In this document: positions 8,445 through 17,049 of the stretch, piece by piece
Numbering within the stretch: position 1 is the stretch's first letter
Layout of the letters: each line of letters opens with the position of its first letter
Source: Aliishimia sp963922415
Lineage (GTDB): Bacteria > Pseudomonadota > Alphaproteobacteria > Rhodobacterales > Rhodobacteraceae
DNA length: 64,000 nucleotides
Reading direction: 5' to 3'
Assembly: GCA_963922415.1 (NCBI GenBank)
Contig: CAWUIP010000004.1
Location: 14,467-78,466, forward strand
Notes under the pieces: model-generated
Database searches by the model: none
What the model was told of the DNA's origin: nothing
Seen by the model: only the letters and a program-made list of their open reading frames with translations
Translations under genes and position numbers: made by a program

Positions 8445-8911
8445 CCGAAGACGCGCGGTTTGAAGATGCGCGCGAAGCGCCGATCAATATCGGCGCGTTC
8501 GATGCCGACGAGCTGCAAATCCTGTCAGCGTTGGTTCAAGATGCCGTTTTTCCTGTTACAGAAATGAGCTGGGGCAAGGTCAAACGCCGCTTTGCGATAT
8601 TGATCAATCGATTTCGCTGGGAAGATGGCCTGCGGGCAAAAGCGGCACCCGAGCGTGTGCAGGCTATTCTGATCATCGACCACGTGACAGGTGTGTCTAG
8701 CCAAGGCTTTGACAGAAAAGACAAAGATCTGATCTTGTCATTGATGTCGATTGCATTTGACCCAGGCGAGGATGGCACGGGGCAGCTTACACTGACTTTC
8801 GCCGGTGATGGGGCCCTGCGCCTGTCAGTCGAGGCGCTGGAAGTGGGCTTGCGCGATGTCACGCGTCCCTACGCAGCCGTCAGTGGCTTGGCCCCCGACC
8901 ACGGCGATTAG
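8441..8911 (+). CDS. DUF2948 family protein
   Basis: A 156-residue protein that matches the DUF2948 family as I know it, including the N-terminal ADELQILSALVQDAVFPV and the KRRFAILINRFRWE segment. The family is almost restricted to Alphaproteobacteria and is found next to murA and hisD. Its biochemical role is unknown. The start codon overlaps the murA stop codon (ATGA), so expression is coupled to murA. No signal peptide or membrane segment is visible. Confidence 0.88.
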   Translation: MTEDARFEDAREAPINIGAFDADELQILSALVQDAVFPVTEMSWGKVKRRFAILINRFRWEDGLRAKAAPERVQAILIIDHVTGVSSQGFDRKDKDLILSLMSIAFDPGEDGTGQLTLTFAGDGALRLSVEALEVGLRDVTRPYAAVSGLAPDHGD

Positions 8912-8939
8912 ACCTGTTCGGCCTTTATGCCGCGCGTGT

Positions 8940-9935
8940 TCATCGCTTTATCAACCACACCATTGCAGTCTTGTAACCCTCTTGACGGAGCAGGGCGGCT
9001 TTCGAGCGCCAGCCCTCTGGGCAGACCACGAAAGCCGCATCTTTGCCGCGTCGGACAAAGGCGGTTTCTGCCGCACGCAAAAGGTCACGTGCTGCAGTTG
9101 CGTCGGATGCCATGGACTGAATGTCTTGAAAGCTCGTATGGTAAAAGTCGTCGAGTACGCCGATGCCCTCGATTTCATGGGCGACTGGAAAGTGCAGGCG
9201 AGACCCTGGCTGCGCAATTGCATAGCCTTGGACCTTACGTGCATCTTCTGAGACGAACATATCGCGGTCGGTCAATGTGAGGCTACGCCGCATCCAAGCA
9301 TCAAAACGCAGATCCGCCTCTGCGTGGGCGTCCCAGAATCGGTCGATCGCCGACAGCCGGTCACGGTGCTCCGCGCTTCGGGCGACGATGCCGGGCACAT
9401 CAGCTTCAATCGCCGGGCGTGCGTGTTTTGGGGCAGAGTGCGCTTCCAGACCGGTCCGCGCGAGGTAAAGCGTGAGCGGTTCGTACCCGCGTGCCGCCAA
9501 AGCCGCTTTCCAGTCCGCGCCGGTCACGAATGTCGCGAGTAAGATGCGGGCGCCTGCAGCCCGAAGTGTCGCTTCCGTTTCCGCGAATAAGGCTTCTTTG
9601 GTGCCGGGTACGGCATCGGGGCGCGCATAGCAGTCTGGCAAAAGCAACCCCGGCTCACCATTCAGGCCAGCGTATATCGGAGGCACGGGCAGGAGCATCG
9701 AATGCGCAGCGCCGGTCAAGCGGTTCCCTTCGATGGACACGTTCCAAAACTCTTGAACGGGCTGCGGTGCCGATCCCAGCGATTTGGCCAAGCTGGTTTC
9801 GATGTCCGACCCAGCGTCGGTCGCCGACCGCCACAGCTCCGGGTTATGCGCGCAGCGCTCTGCTGCGTCCGACTTTAACAAGTCGATGAGGGCAGGAATA
9901 TCATTCGGTTGAGCGGGACGAATAGTCGGCGGCAT
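8940..9935 (-). CDS. GNAT-like N-acetyltransferase (two GNAT modules)
   Basis: A 331-residue protein with two acetyltransferase-like halves. The N-terminal half begins TIRPAQPNDIPALIDLL, the usual first strand and helix of GNAT enzymes; the second starts near residue 170 (ARPAIEADVPGIVARS) and ends with a degenerate acetyl-CoA region. Substrate is unknown. The start at 9935 has a good GGAGGTG ribosome binding site. The gene faces the murA cluster and is convergent with DUF2948, so it interrupts the common murA-to-hisD neighbourhood and is likely an accessory gene. Confidence 0.75.
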   Translation of the reverse strand: MPPTIRPAQPNDIPALIDLLKSDAAERCAHNPELWRSATDAGSDIETSLAKSLGSAPQPVQEFWNVSIEGNRLTGAAHSMLLPVPPIYAGLNGEPGLLLPDCYARPDAVPGTKEALFAETEATLRAAGARILLATFVTGADWKAALAARGYEPLTLYLARTGLEAHSAPKHARPAIEADVPGIVARSAEHRDRLSAIDRFWDAHAEADLRFDAWMRRSLTLTDRDMFVSEDARKVQGYAIAQPGSRLHFPVAHEIEGIGVLDDFYHTSFQDIQSMASDATAARDLLRAAETAFVRRGKDAAFVVCPEGWRSKAALLRQEGYKTAMVWLIKR

Positions 9936-10154
9936 GACACCTCCAGTCTGTTCGGTGCGAGCCGGGTATCATAGACAAAACACAAAAACTGCGCGATCCG
10001 CCAGAACTAATCACAGTTTTGAGGCTCTACAGTCGCGCGAGACCTTAATGCGAAGAACACTGTCGACGCCGTTCTATACATCGACATCTTCCACGGTCGG
10101 GCTGACTTCAGTACCCATGGGGTGTATTGTGCGCTCAGCCAAGGGAGACGGTAC

Positions 10155-11039
10155 ATGGTGACCGCGACACGCGCGCGCGATTACACGGGCATGATCACAA
10201 ACACGGCCTACTGGGATCGCCTGGAGCTTCGTCCAGACGACATCATAGTATCCACACCGCCGAAGTCTGGAACGACTTGGACACTGTCCATCATCAATAT
10301 GCTCCTGGCTCGGGAGGTTACCACCGACGCAGGCAGCGCCTCGGCGTCGCCCTGGATGGACTGCGGGCTGCGTGACTGCGATGCGTTGATTGAAAAGGCA
10401 TCATCGATCCAGCGGCGCCGGGCCATCAAGTCGCATACGCCCCTTGATGGCGTCCCCTTTTCCAACGAATTGACGTATATCGTTGTTTATCGGCATCCGA
10501 TTGACGTGCATTTCTCGATGCGCAGCCACGCCGAAAACATGCGCCGTGACACGCTCGATTTTATGTTTCCCGCTGACGAGCGCGCAGGGTTTCAGCGGTT
10601 CATCAACAATCCGCTGACGGACACGGGCACAGATGACCTGACCTTGGCGTCCCTTGTTCATCACTACAATATGTCTAAGGCTTATGCGGGGACGGGCAAT
10701 GTCCACTTTATTCACTATGCGGATTTGAGCCGCGATCTGCCCGCCACAATTGCGCGCCTCGCAAAGCTGTTCCAAGTTGATCTAGGCACAGAGGTGTTCG
10801 CAGCGATTGCGCAGGCCAACACTTTTGCAGCCATGCGCCGCCAAGCTGAAGAGAGTGCAGATCGCTTCGACGAAAACTCCGGCTTTCTGGATAACGCGAA
10901 GTTTTTCGCGTCGGGTACGTCAAACAAGTGGGAAGGTCGGCTGTGCGACGAAGACCTTGAAGCGTATCGCGCGCGGATTGCGGACCTTTTGCCGGCAGAC
11001 GATATAGCCTGGCTTCATTGGGGCGCGCGGCGGGCTTGA
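10155..11039 (+). CDS. Sulfotransferase domain protein
   Basis: A 294-residue cytosolic-type sulfotransferase. The 5'-phosphosulfate loop STPPKSGTTW (K37) and the 3'-phosphate site YRHPIDVHFSM are clear, and a C-terminal SNKWEGRL segment matches the usual third PAPS-binding region. It should transfer sulfate from PAPS to a hydroxyl or amine of an unknown small molecule or glycan. The ATG at 10155 is chosen because AGGGAG at 10142-10147 lies 7 bases upstream; an in-frame ATG at 10122 has no such site. It stands alone between the GNAT gene and hisD. Confidence 0.85.
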   Translation: MVTATRARDYTGMITNTAYWDRLELRPDDIIVSTPPKSGTTWTLSIINMLLAREVTTDAGSASASPWMDCGLRDCDALIEKASSIQRRRAIKSHTPLDGVPFSNELTYIVVYRHPIDVHFSMRSHAENMRRDTLDFMFPADERAGFQRFINNPLTDTGTDDLTLASLVHHYNMSKAYAGTGNVHFIHYADLSRDLPATIARLAKLFQVDLGTEVFAAIAQANTFAAMRRQAEESADRFDENSGFLDNAKFFASGTSNKWEGRLCDEDLEAYRARIADLLPADDIAWLHWGARRA

Positions 11040-11090
11040 GCTTGCCCTGATCGCGGTCTATCTGACCGGCCTGACACCAAGAGGGCGGAT

Positions 11091-12392
11091 ATGCCGGTAT
11101 TTCTCGACACCACAGACCCGGGCTTTGAGGCGCAGTTTCAAGCGCTTCTGACGGCCAAGCGCGAAGACAGCCCTGAAGTCGATGATGTAGTCGCGGACAT
11201 TATCGCAGATGTGCGTGCACGCGGTGATGCGGCTGTTCTTGAGTTGACCGAGAAGTTTGACCGCGTTGCGTTGACGGCCCAGACCATGCGGATGTCGCCT
11301 ACAGACGTGGTTCAAGAAGCGGCGAAGGTCGACCTGGATGTGCGCAACGCACTTCAAGTCGCCGCCGACCGGATCGCTGCCTATCACGAACGCCAGATGC
11401 CCCAGGACGAACTATGGGAAGACGCCACAGGCGCACGACTTGGATGGCGGTGGACACCGGTTTCCGCAGCCGGGCTCTATGTGCCCGGTGGGCTTGCGAG
11501 TTATCCGTCATCGCTCCTGATGAATGCAATCCCTGCCAAGGTTGCCGGAGTGGGGCGTTTGGCGATGGTGGTACCGACGCCGGATGGCGTGATCAACCCG
11601 GCAGTCATGGCCGCAGCTCAGATTGCAGGCGTGGATGAAATCTATCGGATCGGTGGGGCACAAGCCGTTGCGGCGCTGGCCTATGGGACTGAGACGGTAC
11701 CGCCGGTCGACAAGATCACTGGGCCAGGCAACGCCTTTGTGGCCGCTGCCAAACGACGCGTGTTTGGGCGTGTCGGCATCGACATGATTGCTGGTCCATC
11801 AGAGATTCTGGTGATTGCAGATAAGGACAATAATGCCGATTGGATCGCGCTCGATTTGCTCAGTCAGGCGGAGCATGATGAGAGCGCTCAGTCCATCTTG
11901 ATCACAGATGATGCAGCCTTCGCGAAGGCGGTGGAACAGGCCGTCACAGTCCGGCTTCAAAGCCTAGCACGCGAGGATATCGCGGGCGCATCATGGCGCG
12001 ATTTTGGCGCTGTCATTGTTGTTCGGTCGATGGACGAGGCGGCTTTGTTGACCGATCGGATCGCACCGGAGCACTTAGAGATTTGCGTTGCGGACCCGCA
12101 TGCGCTGTCGAATAAAATTACCCATGCTGGCGCGATCTTTCTAGGCCCTTGGACGCCGGAAGCGATCGGCGACTATGTGGGCGGTCCGAACCACGTGTTA
12201 CCAACGGCGCGATCGGCGCGGTTCTCGTCTGGTTTGGGTGTGCTCGACTTTCTCAAGCGCACCACGCTGGCCGAAATGACGCCAGACAGCTTGCGCGCAA
12301 TAGGGCCTGCCGCTGTCACACTGGCCGACGCGGAAAGTCTCGAGGCGCATGGTCTCTCAGTCGCGGCACGCCTAGAGGCGCTGAACCGATAA
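11091..12392 (+). CDS. hisD: Histidinol dehydrogenase
   Basis: A 433-residue protein of the usual HisD length. It oxidises L-histidinol to L-histidine in two NAD-dependent, zinc-dependent steps, the end of histidine synthesis. Characteristic segments are YVPGGLASYPSSLLMN, the IYRIGGAQAVAALAYGT strand, DKITGPGNAFVAAAKR, DMIAGPSEILV and LLSQAEHDESAQS, which includes the catalytic Glu-His region. Other his genes are not in the window; HisD standing beside UPF0262 and murA is the normal Rhodobacteraceae arrangement. A hairpin directly after the stop codon may end transcription. Confidence 0.97.
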   Translation: MPVFLDTTDPGFEAQFQALLTAKREDSPEVDDVVADIIADVRARGDAAVLELTEKFDRVALTAQTMRMSPTDVVQEAAKVDLDVRNALQVAADRIAAYHERQMPQDELWEDATGARLGWRWTPVSAAGLYVPGGLASYPSSLLMNAIPAKVAGVGRLAMVVPTPDGVINPAVMAAAQIAGVDEIYRIGGAQAVAALAYGTETVPPVDKITGPGNAFVAAAKRRVFGRVGIDMIAGPSEILVIADKDNNADWIALDLLSQAEHDESAQSILITDDAAFAKAVEQAVTVRLQSLAREDIAGASWRDFGAVIVVRSMDEAALLTDRIAPEHLEICVADPHALSNKITHAGAIFLGPWTPEAIGDYVGGPNHVLPTARSARFSSGLGVLDFLKRTTLAEMTPDSLRAIGPAAVTLADAESLEAHGLSVAARLEALNR

Positions 12393-12425
12393 GCCGGTGG
12401 CGCGCCACGGGCTTGGTTCTCTAGG
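12391..12425 (+). terminator. Hairpin after hisD
   Basis: AAGCC (12391-12395) pairs with GGCTT (12410-12414), and inside it GTGGC pairs with GCCAC around the 12-bp palindrome 12397-12408, with one mismatch between the two stems. It begins at the hisD stop codon and is followed by a mixed T-containing stretch, so it may be a weak terminator. Confidence 0.45.
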
Positions 12426-12499
12426 TTTTCGCTTGACACTTCTTGTTGCACAGAGTTGCTGCACCCAGATGATGTCCTAACCTGAGGATGCGCTCGACG

Positions 12500-12979
12500 A
12501 TGACACGCATCAGCCATATTGATTTAGACGACGCGAACCTGCCACCGCCCACGCCGGAAATCGCGCAAGAGCGTAAGGTGGCGATCTTTGATCTGCTCGA
12601 AGATAACACCTTTGTGCTGCCAATGCGGGAAGAGCGACCTGTGCCTGCCGGACCCTATCACTTGGGACTGTCGATCCGCGACAAACGGTTGGTCTTTGAC
12701 GTGAACACCGAAGATGCCGAGAAAGCGGCGGAGTTTCACCTCAGCCTTGGCCCCTTTCGGCAGGTCGTCAAAGACTACTTCCAGATCTGCGAAAGCTATT
12801 TTGACGCGGTCAAGACAGCAGCCCCGAGCCAGATCGAAACCATTGATATGGCCCGGCGCGGTATCCACAACGAAGGCAGCCGCGTGTTGCAAGAGCGTCT
12901 GGATGGCAAGGTTGAGATCGACACCGACACGGCACGCCGTCTCTTCACGCTGATCTGCGTGCTGCATTTCGGCGGATAG
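12500..12979 (+). CDS. UPF0262 family protein
   Basis: A 159-residue protein that I recognise as UPF0262, with the family opening ISHIDLDDANLPPPTPEIAQERKVAIFDLLEDN. The family is conserved in Alphaproteobacteria next to hisD; no function has been assigned. The ATG at 12500 gives the usual length. An ATG at 12488 is also in frame, but its GAGG motif is almost in contact with it. The gene abuts the phosphatase gene directly (stop at 12979, next start at 12980). Confidence 0.85.
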   Translation: MTRISHIDLDDANLPPPTPEIAQERKVAIFDLLEDNTFVLPMREERPVPAGPYHLGLSIRDKRLVFDVNTEDAEKAAEFHLSLGPFRQVVKDYFQICESYFDAVKTAAPSQIETIDMARRGIHNEGSRVLQERLDGKVEIDTDTARRLFTLICVLHFGG

Positions 12980-13438
12980 ATGTCAGAAAGCTTGCCGCAA
13001 TCTGTTTTGTTTTGCTGCGATCACAACGCTGTGCGTTCGCCCATGGCCGAGGGCATTATGAAAAAGTTCTACGGTCAAGGCACGTATGTGCAGTCGGTGG
13101 GTGTCCATAACGACCTAGAGATCGATGGGTTTTCCGTCGCGGTCTGTCACGAAATGGATGTGGAACTTGCGCGGCACCGGTCCCGGTCCTTTGACGAGAT
13201 GGAACAGTGGGGCGACGATCTGAGCTCGTTTGACCTGGTGATTGCCCTGTCGCCCGCCAGCAAACACCGCGCGCTGGAATTGACGCGGTTTTTCCATCTG
13301 GATGTTGAATATTGGCCGATCCTTGACCCAACGGGGCTGGGCGAGACACGCGAAGACAAGCTGACCCGCTACCGCGAAGCGCGCGATCAGATCGTGTCGC
13401 GCCTACTGGACCGGTTTGGCGCGCCGGAGGCAGACTAA
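12980..13438 (+). CDS. Low-molecular-weight protein-tyrosine-phosphatase / arsenate-reductase-like protein
   Basis: A 152-residue protein with the signature loop C13-D-H-N-A-V-R19-S, the CX5R catalytic motif of low-molecular-weight phosphatases and ArsC-type thiol arsenate reductases, and a C-terminal ILDPTGLGETRED segment that supplies the general acid aspartate (DP). It should hydrolyse phosphotyrosine or reduce arsenate. The extra cysteine pair typical of thioredoxin-coupled ArsC is not evident, so a phosphatase role is favoured. It follows UPF0262 without a gap, as in related genomes. Confidence 0.86.
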   Translation: MSESLPQSVLFCCDHNAVRSPMAEGIMKKFYGQGTYVQSVGVHNDLEIDGFSVAVCHEMDVELARHRSRSFDEMEQWGDDLSSFDLVIALSPASKHRALELTRFFHLDVEYWPILDPTGLGETREDKLTRYREARDQIVSRLLDRFGAPEAD

Positions 13439-13830
13439 TGGATGTGATCGAACGCTACTTTGCGGCCTTTAATGCGGGCGATATCGACGGGATGCTGGCT
13501 TGCCTGTCTGATGACGTGGCGCATCACGTCAATGAAGGACAGATCCGACGCGGCAAAGATCTTTTTGAGGCGTTTTGTGATCACATGTCGCGAACGTACC
13601 GCGAAGAGCTGACAGATATGGTGACCTTTTCTGCGGCCAACGGCACCCGGGCTGCCGCCGAATATACGGTCAACGGTACCTATCTTGTGACAGATGAGGG
13701 GCTGCCCGAAGCTAAAGGGCAAACCTATAAGCTCCCGGCGGGTTCCTTCTTTGACGTGCAAGACGGGAAAATCACGCGCGTGACGACCTACTACAACCTC
13801 GCCGATTGGATTGCCCAGGTATCCGCATGA
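13438..13830 (+). CDS. SnoaL-like ketosteroid-isomerase-fold protein
   Basis: A 130-residue NTF2-fold protein. The opening VIERYFAAFNAGDIDGMLACLSDDVAHHVNEG and the closing GSFFDVQDGKITRVTTYYNLADWI are typical of ketosteroid-isomerase-like proteins with an H/D-lined pocket. Its substrate cannot be told. The start codon shares one base with the phosphatase stop codon (TAATG), and its own stop overlaps the next GNAT gene by four bases, so it is tightly coupled to both neighbours. Confidence 0.8.
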   Translation: MDVIERYFAAFNAGDIDGMLACLSDDVAHHVNEGQIRRGKDLFEAFCDHMSRTYREELTDMVTFSAANGTRAAAEYTVNGTYLVTDEGLPEAKGQTYKLPAGSFFDVQDGKITRVTTYYNLADWIAQVSA

Positions 13831-14408
13831 GGGTCGCCGCACTTACCGGCGACGACCTGACCTCTGCCGTGGGCCAAGTTGCACAACTGCGCATCGATGT
13901 GTTTCGCGACTGGCCTTACCTTTACGATGGCGATCTGGCCTATGAGGAGGCATACCTTGCGCCCTTTGCAGCGAGTGAGGATGCGATCCTGGTCGGAGCC
14001 TTTGATGGGGCGGAGCTGGTCGGGGCCTCCACGGGTGCGCCGCTCCAGGATCATGCATCCGACTTTGCAGCGGCATTTGCGGCCACTGATCTGGATTTGG
14101 CCGATGTGTTCTATTGCGCAGAAAGCGTGTTGCGCCCGGCCTATCGCGGGCAGGGCATTGGCCACAAGTTTTTTGATCTGCGCGAGGCGCATGCGCGCGC
14201 TTTGGGCTTTACTTACGCGGCATTCTGCGGCGTGATCCGGCCTCGGGATCATCCACAGCGGCCAGAGTCGTATCGCCCGCTTGACGCGTTTTGGACGGGG
14301 CGGGGGTACCAGCCGATGGACGGCGTTGTGGCAGAATTCTCTTGGAAAGACATCGGAGACCGAGGCGAAACGCTCAAGCTTCTACAATTTTGGATGCGTA
14401 AACTGTGA
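13827..14408 (+). CDS. GNAT family N-acetyltransferase
   Basis: A 193-residue protein with the GNAT motif A region AESVLRPAYRGQGIGHKFFDLREAHARALG, where RGQGIG is the acetyl-CoA pyrophosphate loop. The acceptor is unknown. The ATG at 13827 overlaps the preceding stop codon (ATGA); an upstream in-frame ATG at 13806 lies inside the previous gene and is less likely. The stop overlaps the next gene, which starts with GTG at 14405, so the three genes from 13438 to 15430 probably form one translation unit. Confidence 0.85.
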   Translation: MRVAALTGDDLTSAVGQVAQLRIDVFRDWPYLYDGDLAYEEAYLAPFAASEDAILVGAFDGAELVGASTGAPLQDHASDFAAAFAATDLDLADVFYCAESVLRPAYRGQGIGHKFFDLREAHARALGFTYAAFCGVIRPRDHPQRPESYRPLDAFWTGRGYQPMDGVVAEFSWKDIGDRGETLKLLQFWMRKL

Positions 14409-15430
14409 AAGATATGGATGTGATCGGGTTTCAAGCTGAAAAGCGGCTTGTGTCAGAGATGTATGCCGCGCTGGAGGCCGCACCTGCGGAGGGTGTCGGC
14501 GCGGTTCTGGAGCAATTTTTGAGCCCCGATTGCATGTGGCGCGGCTTTCATCCGTTTCACGAACAGACAGGCCCGGCCGCGATTGCTGACGTGTTTTGGG
14601 CGCCTCTGAAAACGTCGCTGGCGAAGATGCAGCGCAGGCAGGACATCTTCTTTGCTGGACGCAACCAGCTTGATGGGTTTGAAAGCACGTGGGTCGTGTC
14701 GATGGGGCACCTTATGGGGCTCTTTGATGCGCCTTGGCTCGGTATACCGGCCTCGCGCAAAATCGCGATGCTGCGCTATTGTGAATTCAGCCGCGTTGAG
14801 GATGGGCGGATCGTCGAGCAGGCGATGTTTTTTGATATCCCGCATCTGATGGTGCAGGCGGGGCTCAATCCGTTTGGCCCGCAAACGGGCCAGCACCTGG
14901 TGCAGCCTGGGCCGCGCACCCATGATGGGCTTTTGTGGGAAGACGCCGAGAAAGACGAAGCACAGAAGACGCTGGACGCGATCAACGCAATGATCGGCGA
15001 TATCGCAGATTGGGCGCTGCCGATGTCGCTTGAAGACGAGCTGCGGCGCACGTGGCACGAAGACATGCTGTGGTGGGGGCCGGAGGGAATCGGCGCCAGC
15101 TATACGATTGAACGCTATGCCAAGCAGCATTCCGGCCCGTTTCGCGACGCCTTTCAGACGCGCACGTTCCGGGGGCATATCGCCAAGCTTGCTGAAGGAA
15201 ACTATGGCGGGTTCTTTGGGTGGCCGAACCTGACACTGGAGCATAAAGGCGGGTTCATGGGCATGCCTGCGACCGGTCAATCCGGCGATATGCGGGTCAT
15301 CGACATTTATCGTCGAGATGGGGATAAGCTCGCCGAAAACTGGATATTCATCGACATTCTGCACTTTTGGAACATGCAAGGCGTCGATCTATTGGCCCGA
15401 ACGTTGGAGACAAAAGGGGTGGTGCGATAG
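14405..15430 (+). CDS. Protein with two SnoaL-like (polyketide cyclase-like) domains
   Basis: A 341-residue protein made of two NTF2/SnoaL-like halves, about residues 10-165 and 180-335. Each half has the WRGFHPFHE- or WWGPEGIGASY-type entry and ends with a strand such as DGRIVEQAMFFDIPHLM or GDKLAENWIFIDILHFW. Tandem SnoaL domains suggest a pocket-containing isomerase or hydrolase, but no reaction can be named. It starts with GTG overlapping the preceding stop codon (GTGA). A perfect hairpin overlaps its stop codon. Confidence 0.8.
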   Translation: MKDMDVIGFQAEKRLVSEMYAALEAAPAEGVGAVLEQFLSPDCMWRGFHPFHEQTGPAAIADVFWAPLKTSLAKMQRRQDIFFAGRNQLDGFESTWVVSMGHLMGLFDAPWLGIPASRKIAMLRYCEFSRVEDGRIVEQAMFFDIPHLMVQAGLNPFGPQTGQHLVQPGPRTHDGLLWEDAEKDEAQKTLDAINAMIGDIADWALPMSLEDELRRTWHEDMLWWGPEGIGASYTIERYAKQHSGPFRDAFQTRTFRGHIAKLAEGNYGGFFGWPNLTLEHKGGFMGMPATGQSGDMRVIDIYRRDGDKLAENWIFIDILHFWNMQGVDLLARTLETKGVVR

Positions 15431-15439
15431 GATCGCACC
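15421..15439 (+). terminator. Hairpin at the end of the double-SnoaL gene
   Basis: GGTGCGAT (15421-15428) and ATCGCACC (15432-15439) form a perfect 8-bp stem around AGG. The stop codon TAG lies inside it. No T-run follows, but the position between convergent genes suits a transcription end in either direction. Confidence 0.5.
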
Positions 15440-15458
15440 CTACGGGCCAGCGCATAGG

Positions 15459-15647
15459 CTAGAAGTCGACTGCGATGCCCTTCTTTTCCCAATCGCCATA
15501 GCGGACGGGTTCGGGCCCGTCGCGCCCGCCTAACTCTTTGGGGCGCTCTACCTTGTCGGCGGCTTTGCGCCGTTCTTCAGCCTCGGCCAGCGCACGCTGG
15601 GCTGCAGGGGGCAGATCCGTCGGTGAAGGTGTTTCCTTTTCGTCCAT
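15459..15647 (-). CDS. DUF1674 protein, SdhAF4-like succinate dehydrogenase assembly factor
   Basis: A 62-residue protein whose C-terminal half, KELGGRDGPEPVRYGDWEKKG, matches the DUF1674 / SDHAF4 family consensus almost exactly. In mitochondria and Alphaproteobacteria these proteins assist maturation of the flavoprotein subunit of succinate dehydrogenase. The N-terminal half is charged and probably unstructured. It is transcribed divergently from rsmB. The full family motif makes the call firm although the protein is short. Confidence 0.9.
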   Translation of the reverse strand: MDEKETPSPTDLPPAAQRALAEAEERRKAADKVERPKELGGRDGPEPVRYGDWEKKGIAVDF

Positions 15648-15694
15648 AGGGCTGATATACGCCGCCTTCGGGCCAAAGCAAGCGGATCACGAAT

Positions 15695-16954
15695 ATGGAC
15701 ACGGCAGGCCAAGCCGCGCGCAAATCAGCGCTGTACCTTTTGGACAAGGTTCTGGGCGAAAGCCGGTTGATGTCAGAGCTTTTGGCGGCGGGGGCGCTGG
15801 ACAGGTTGACCCCACCCGACCGGGCGCGCGCGCAAAGGTTGGCTCTTTCGGTGCTGCGTAACTTGGATCGCGCCGACCGCTTGATCTCGCGACATGTCCA
15901 AAAAGCGCCCCCCTTGCCAGTGCGCAACATCCTGCGCCTTGGCACGTTGGAACTGGCGGAGGGAGCGGCGGCCCACGGTGTGGTCAATGACCTCGTCGCC
16001 ATCGCGTCCAAGAGCCGGAGGCATGGGCGGCTCAAAGGGCTGGTCAATGCCGTCTTGCGCAAACTGGCCACTGACGCGCCGCGCGATTGGAGTGGTCTTG
16101 CCACGCCGCGCTTGCCCGGATGGTTGCGCGGTCCATTGACCGAGGCTTGGGGTAAACACGCAATCGCCAGGATGGAACAGGCACATGCCTCCGGTGCGCC
16201 TTTGGACATTACGGCGGCATCGGACCCAGAGCGCGTCGCGCAAGAGCTCGGCGGTGATCTTTTGCCGACCGGGTCTATTCGATTGCAACAGGCCAGCCAA
16301 GTTACTGCCTTGCCGGGCTACGACGCCGGGGGATGGTGGGTGCAAGATGCGGCAGCCGCGCTGCCTGCCAAGCTGATCCAAGGGCAGCGTGTGATCGATC
16401 TTTGCGCGGCGCCGGGCGGAAAAACTTTGCAGTTATCGGCGATGGGCGCCGACGTCACAGCCGTCGACGTGTCAGAAGCGCGTTTGGACCGGGTCAAAGC
16501 GAACCTTGACCGCACCGGATTGCGTGCCCAAATCTTGGTTGCCGATGCTCGCGCGGTCACCGGCACATGGGACGCGGTCCTTTTGGATGCGCCCTGTTCG
16601 GCCACGGGCACCATCCGTCGTCATCCCGATCTGCCACACGCCAAAGATGGCGCGGATATCGGAAGCCTTATCACCTTGCAGGCAGAATTGATCGACCATG
16701 CAGTGACCTTGCTTGGCCCTGGCGGGCAGTTGGTCTTTTGCACCTGTTCGCTTTTGCCGGATGAGGGCGAAGTCCAAGTTGAAGAGGCGTTGGCCCGCCA
16801 TCCGAACCTTGTGATTGATCGTGATGCCCTCGCGCATGGCTGGATCGAATCAGCTTGGCGCAGTTCCGAGGGCGGCCTTCGCGTGCGCCCTGATTTTTGG
16901 TCGGATTGGGGTGGAATGGATGGATTTTACATCGCTGCATTGCGAAAAACGTGA
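15695..16954 (+). CDS. rsmB: 16S rRNA m5C methyltransferase RsmB-like
   Basis: A 419-residue protein with an N-terminal NusB-like RNA-binding domain (about 1-140) and a C-terminal SAM-dependent RsmB/NOP domain. Motifs are the SAM loop CAAPGGKTLQ near residues 237-246, DAPCSATGTIRRHPD with C301, and TCSLLPDEGE with catalytic C351. The family methylates cytosine 967 (E. coli numbering) of 16S rRNA. RsmF- or NSUN-like targets cannot be excluded from sequence alone. It lies divergent from DUF1674, a common arrangement in Rhodobacteraceae. Confidence 0.92.
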   Translation: MDTAGQAARKSALYLLDKVLGESRLMSELLAAGALDRLTPPDRARAQRLALSVLRNLDRADRLISRHVQKAPPLPVRNILRLGTLELAEGAAAHGVVNDLVAIASKSRRHGRLKGLVNAVLRKLATDAPRDWSGLATPRLPGWLRGPLTEAWGKHAIARMEQAHASGAPLDITAASDPERVAQELGGDLLPTGSIRLQQASQVTALPGYDAGGWWVQDAAAALPAKLIQGQRVIDLCAAPGGKTLQLSAMGADVTAVDVSEARLDRVKANLDRTGLRAQILVADARAVTGTWDAVLLDAPCSATGTIRRHPDLPHAKDGADIGSLITLQAELIDHAVTLLGPGGQLVFCTCSLLPDEGEVQVEEALARHPNLVIDRDALAHGWIESAWRSSEGGLRVRPDFWSDWGGMDGFYIAALRKT

Positions 16955-17049
16955 CCGGCCCAAAAATTGAGACCGTGACACGGATTGGGTGGATGCGTAT
17001 GACATATACACTCAAAAACACGCCTAAAAGAAGCGTCTGACGCAGTTCC

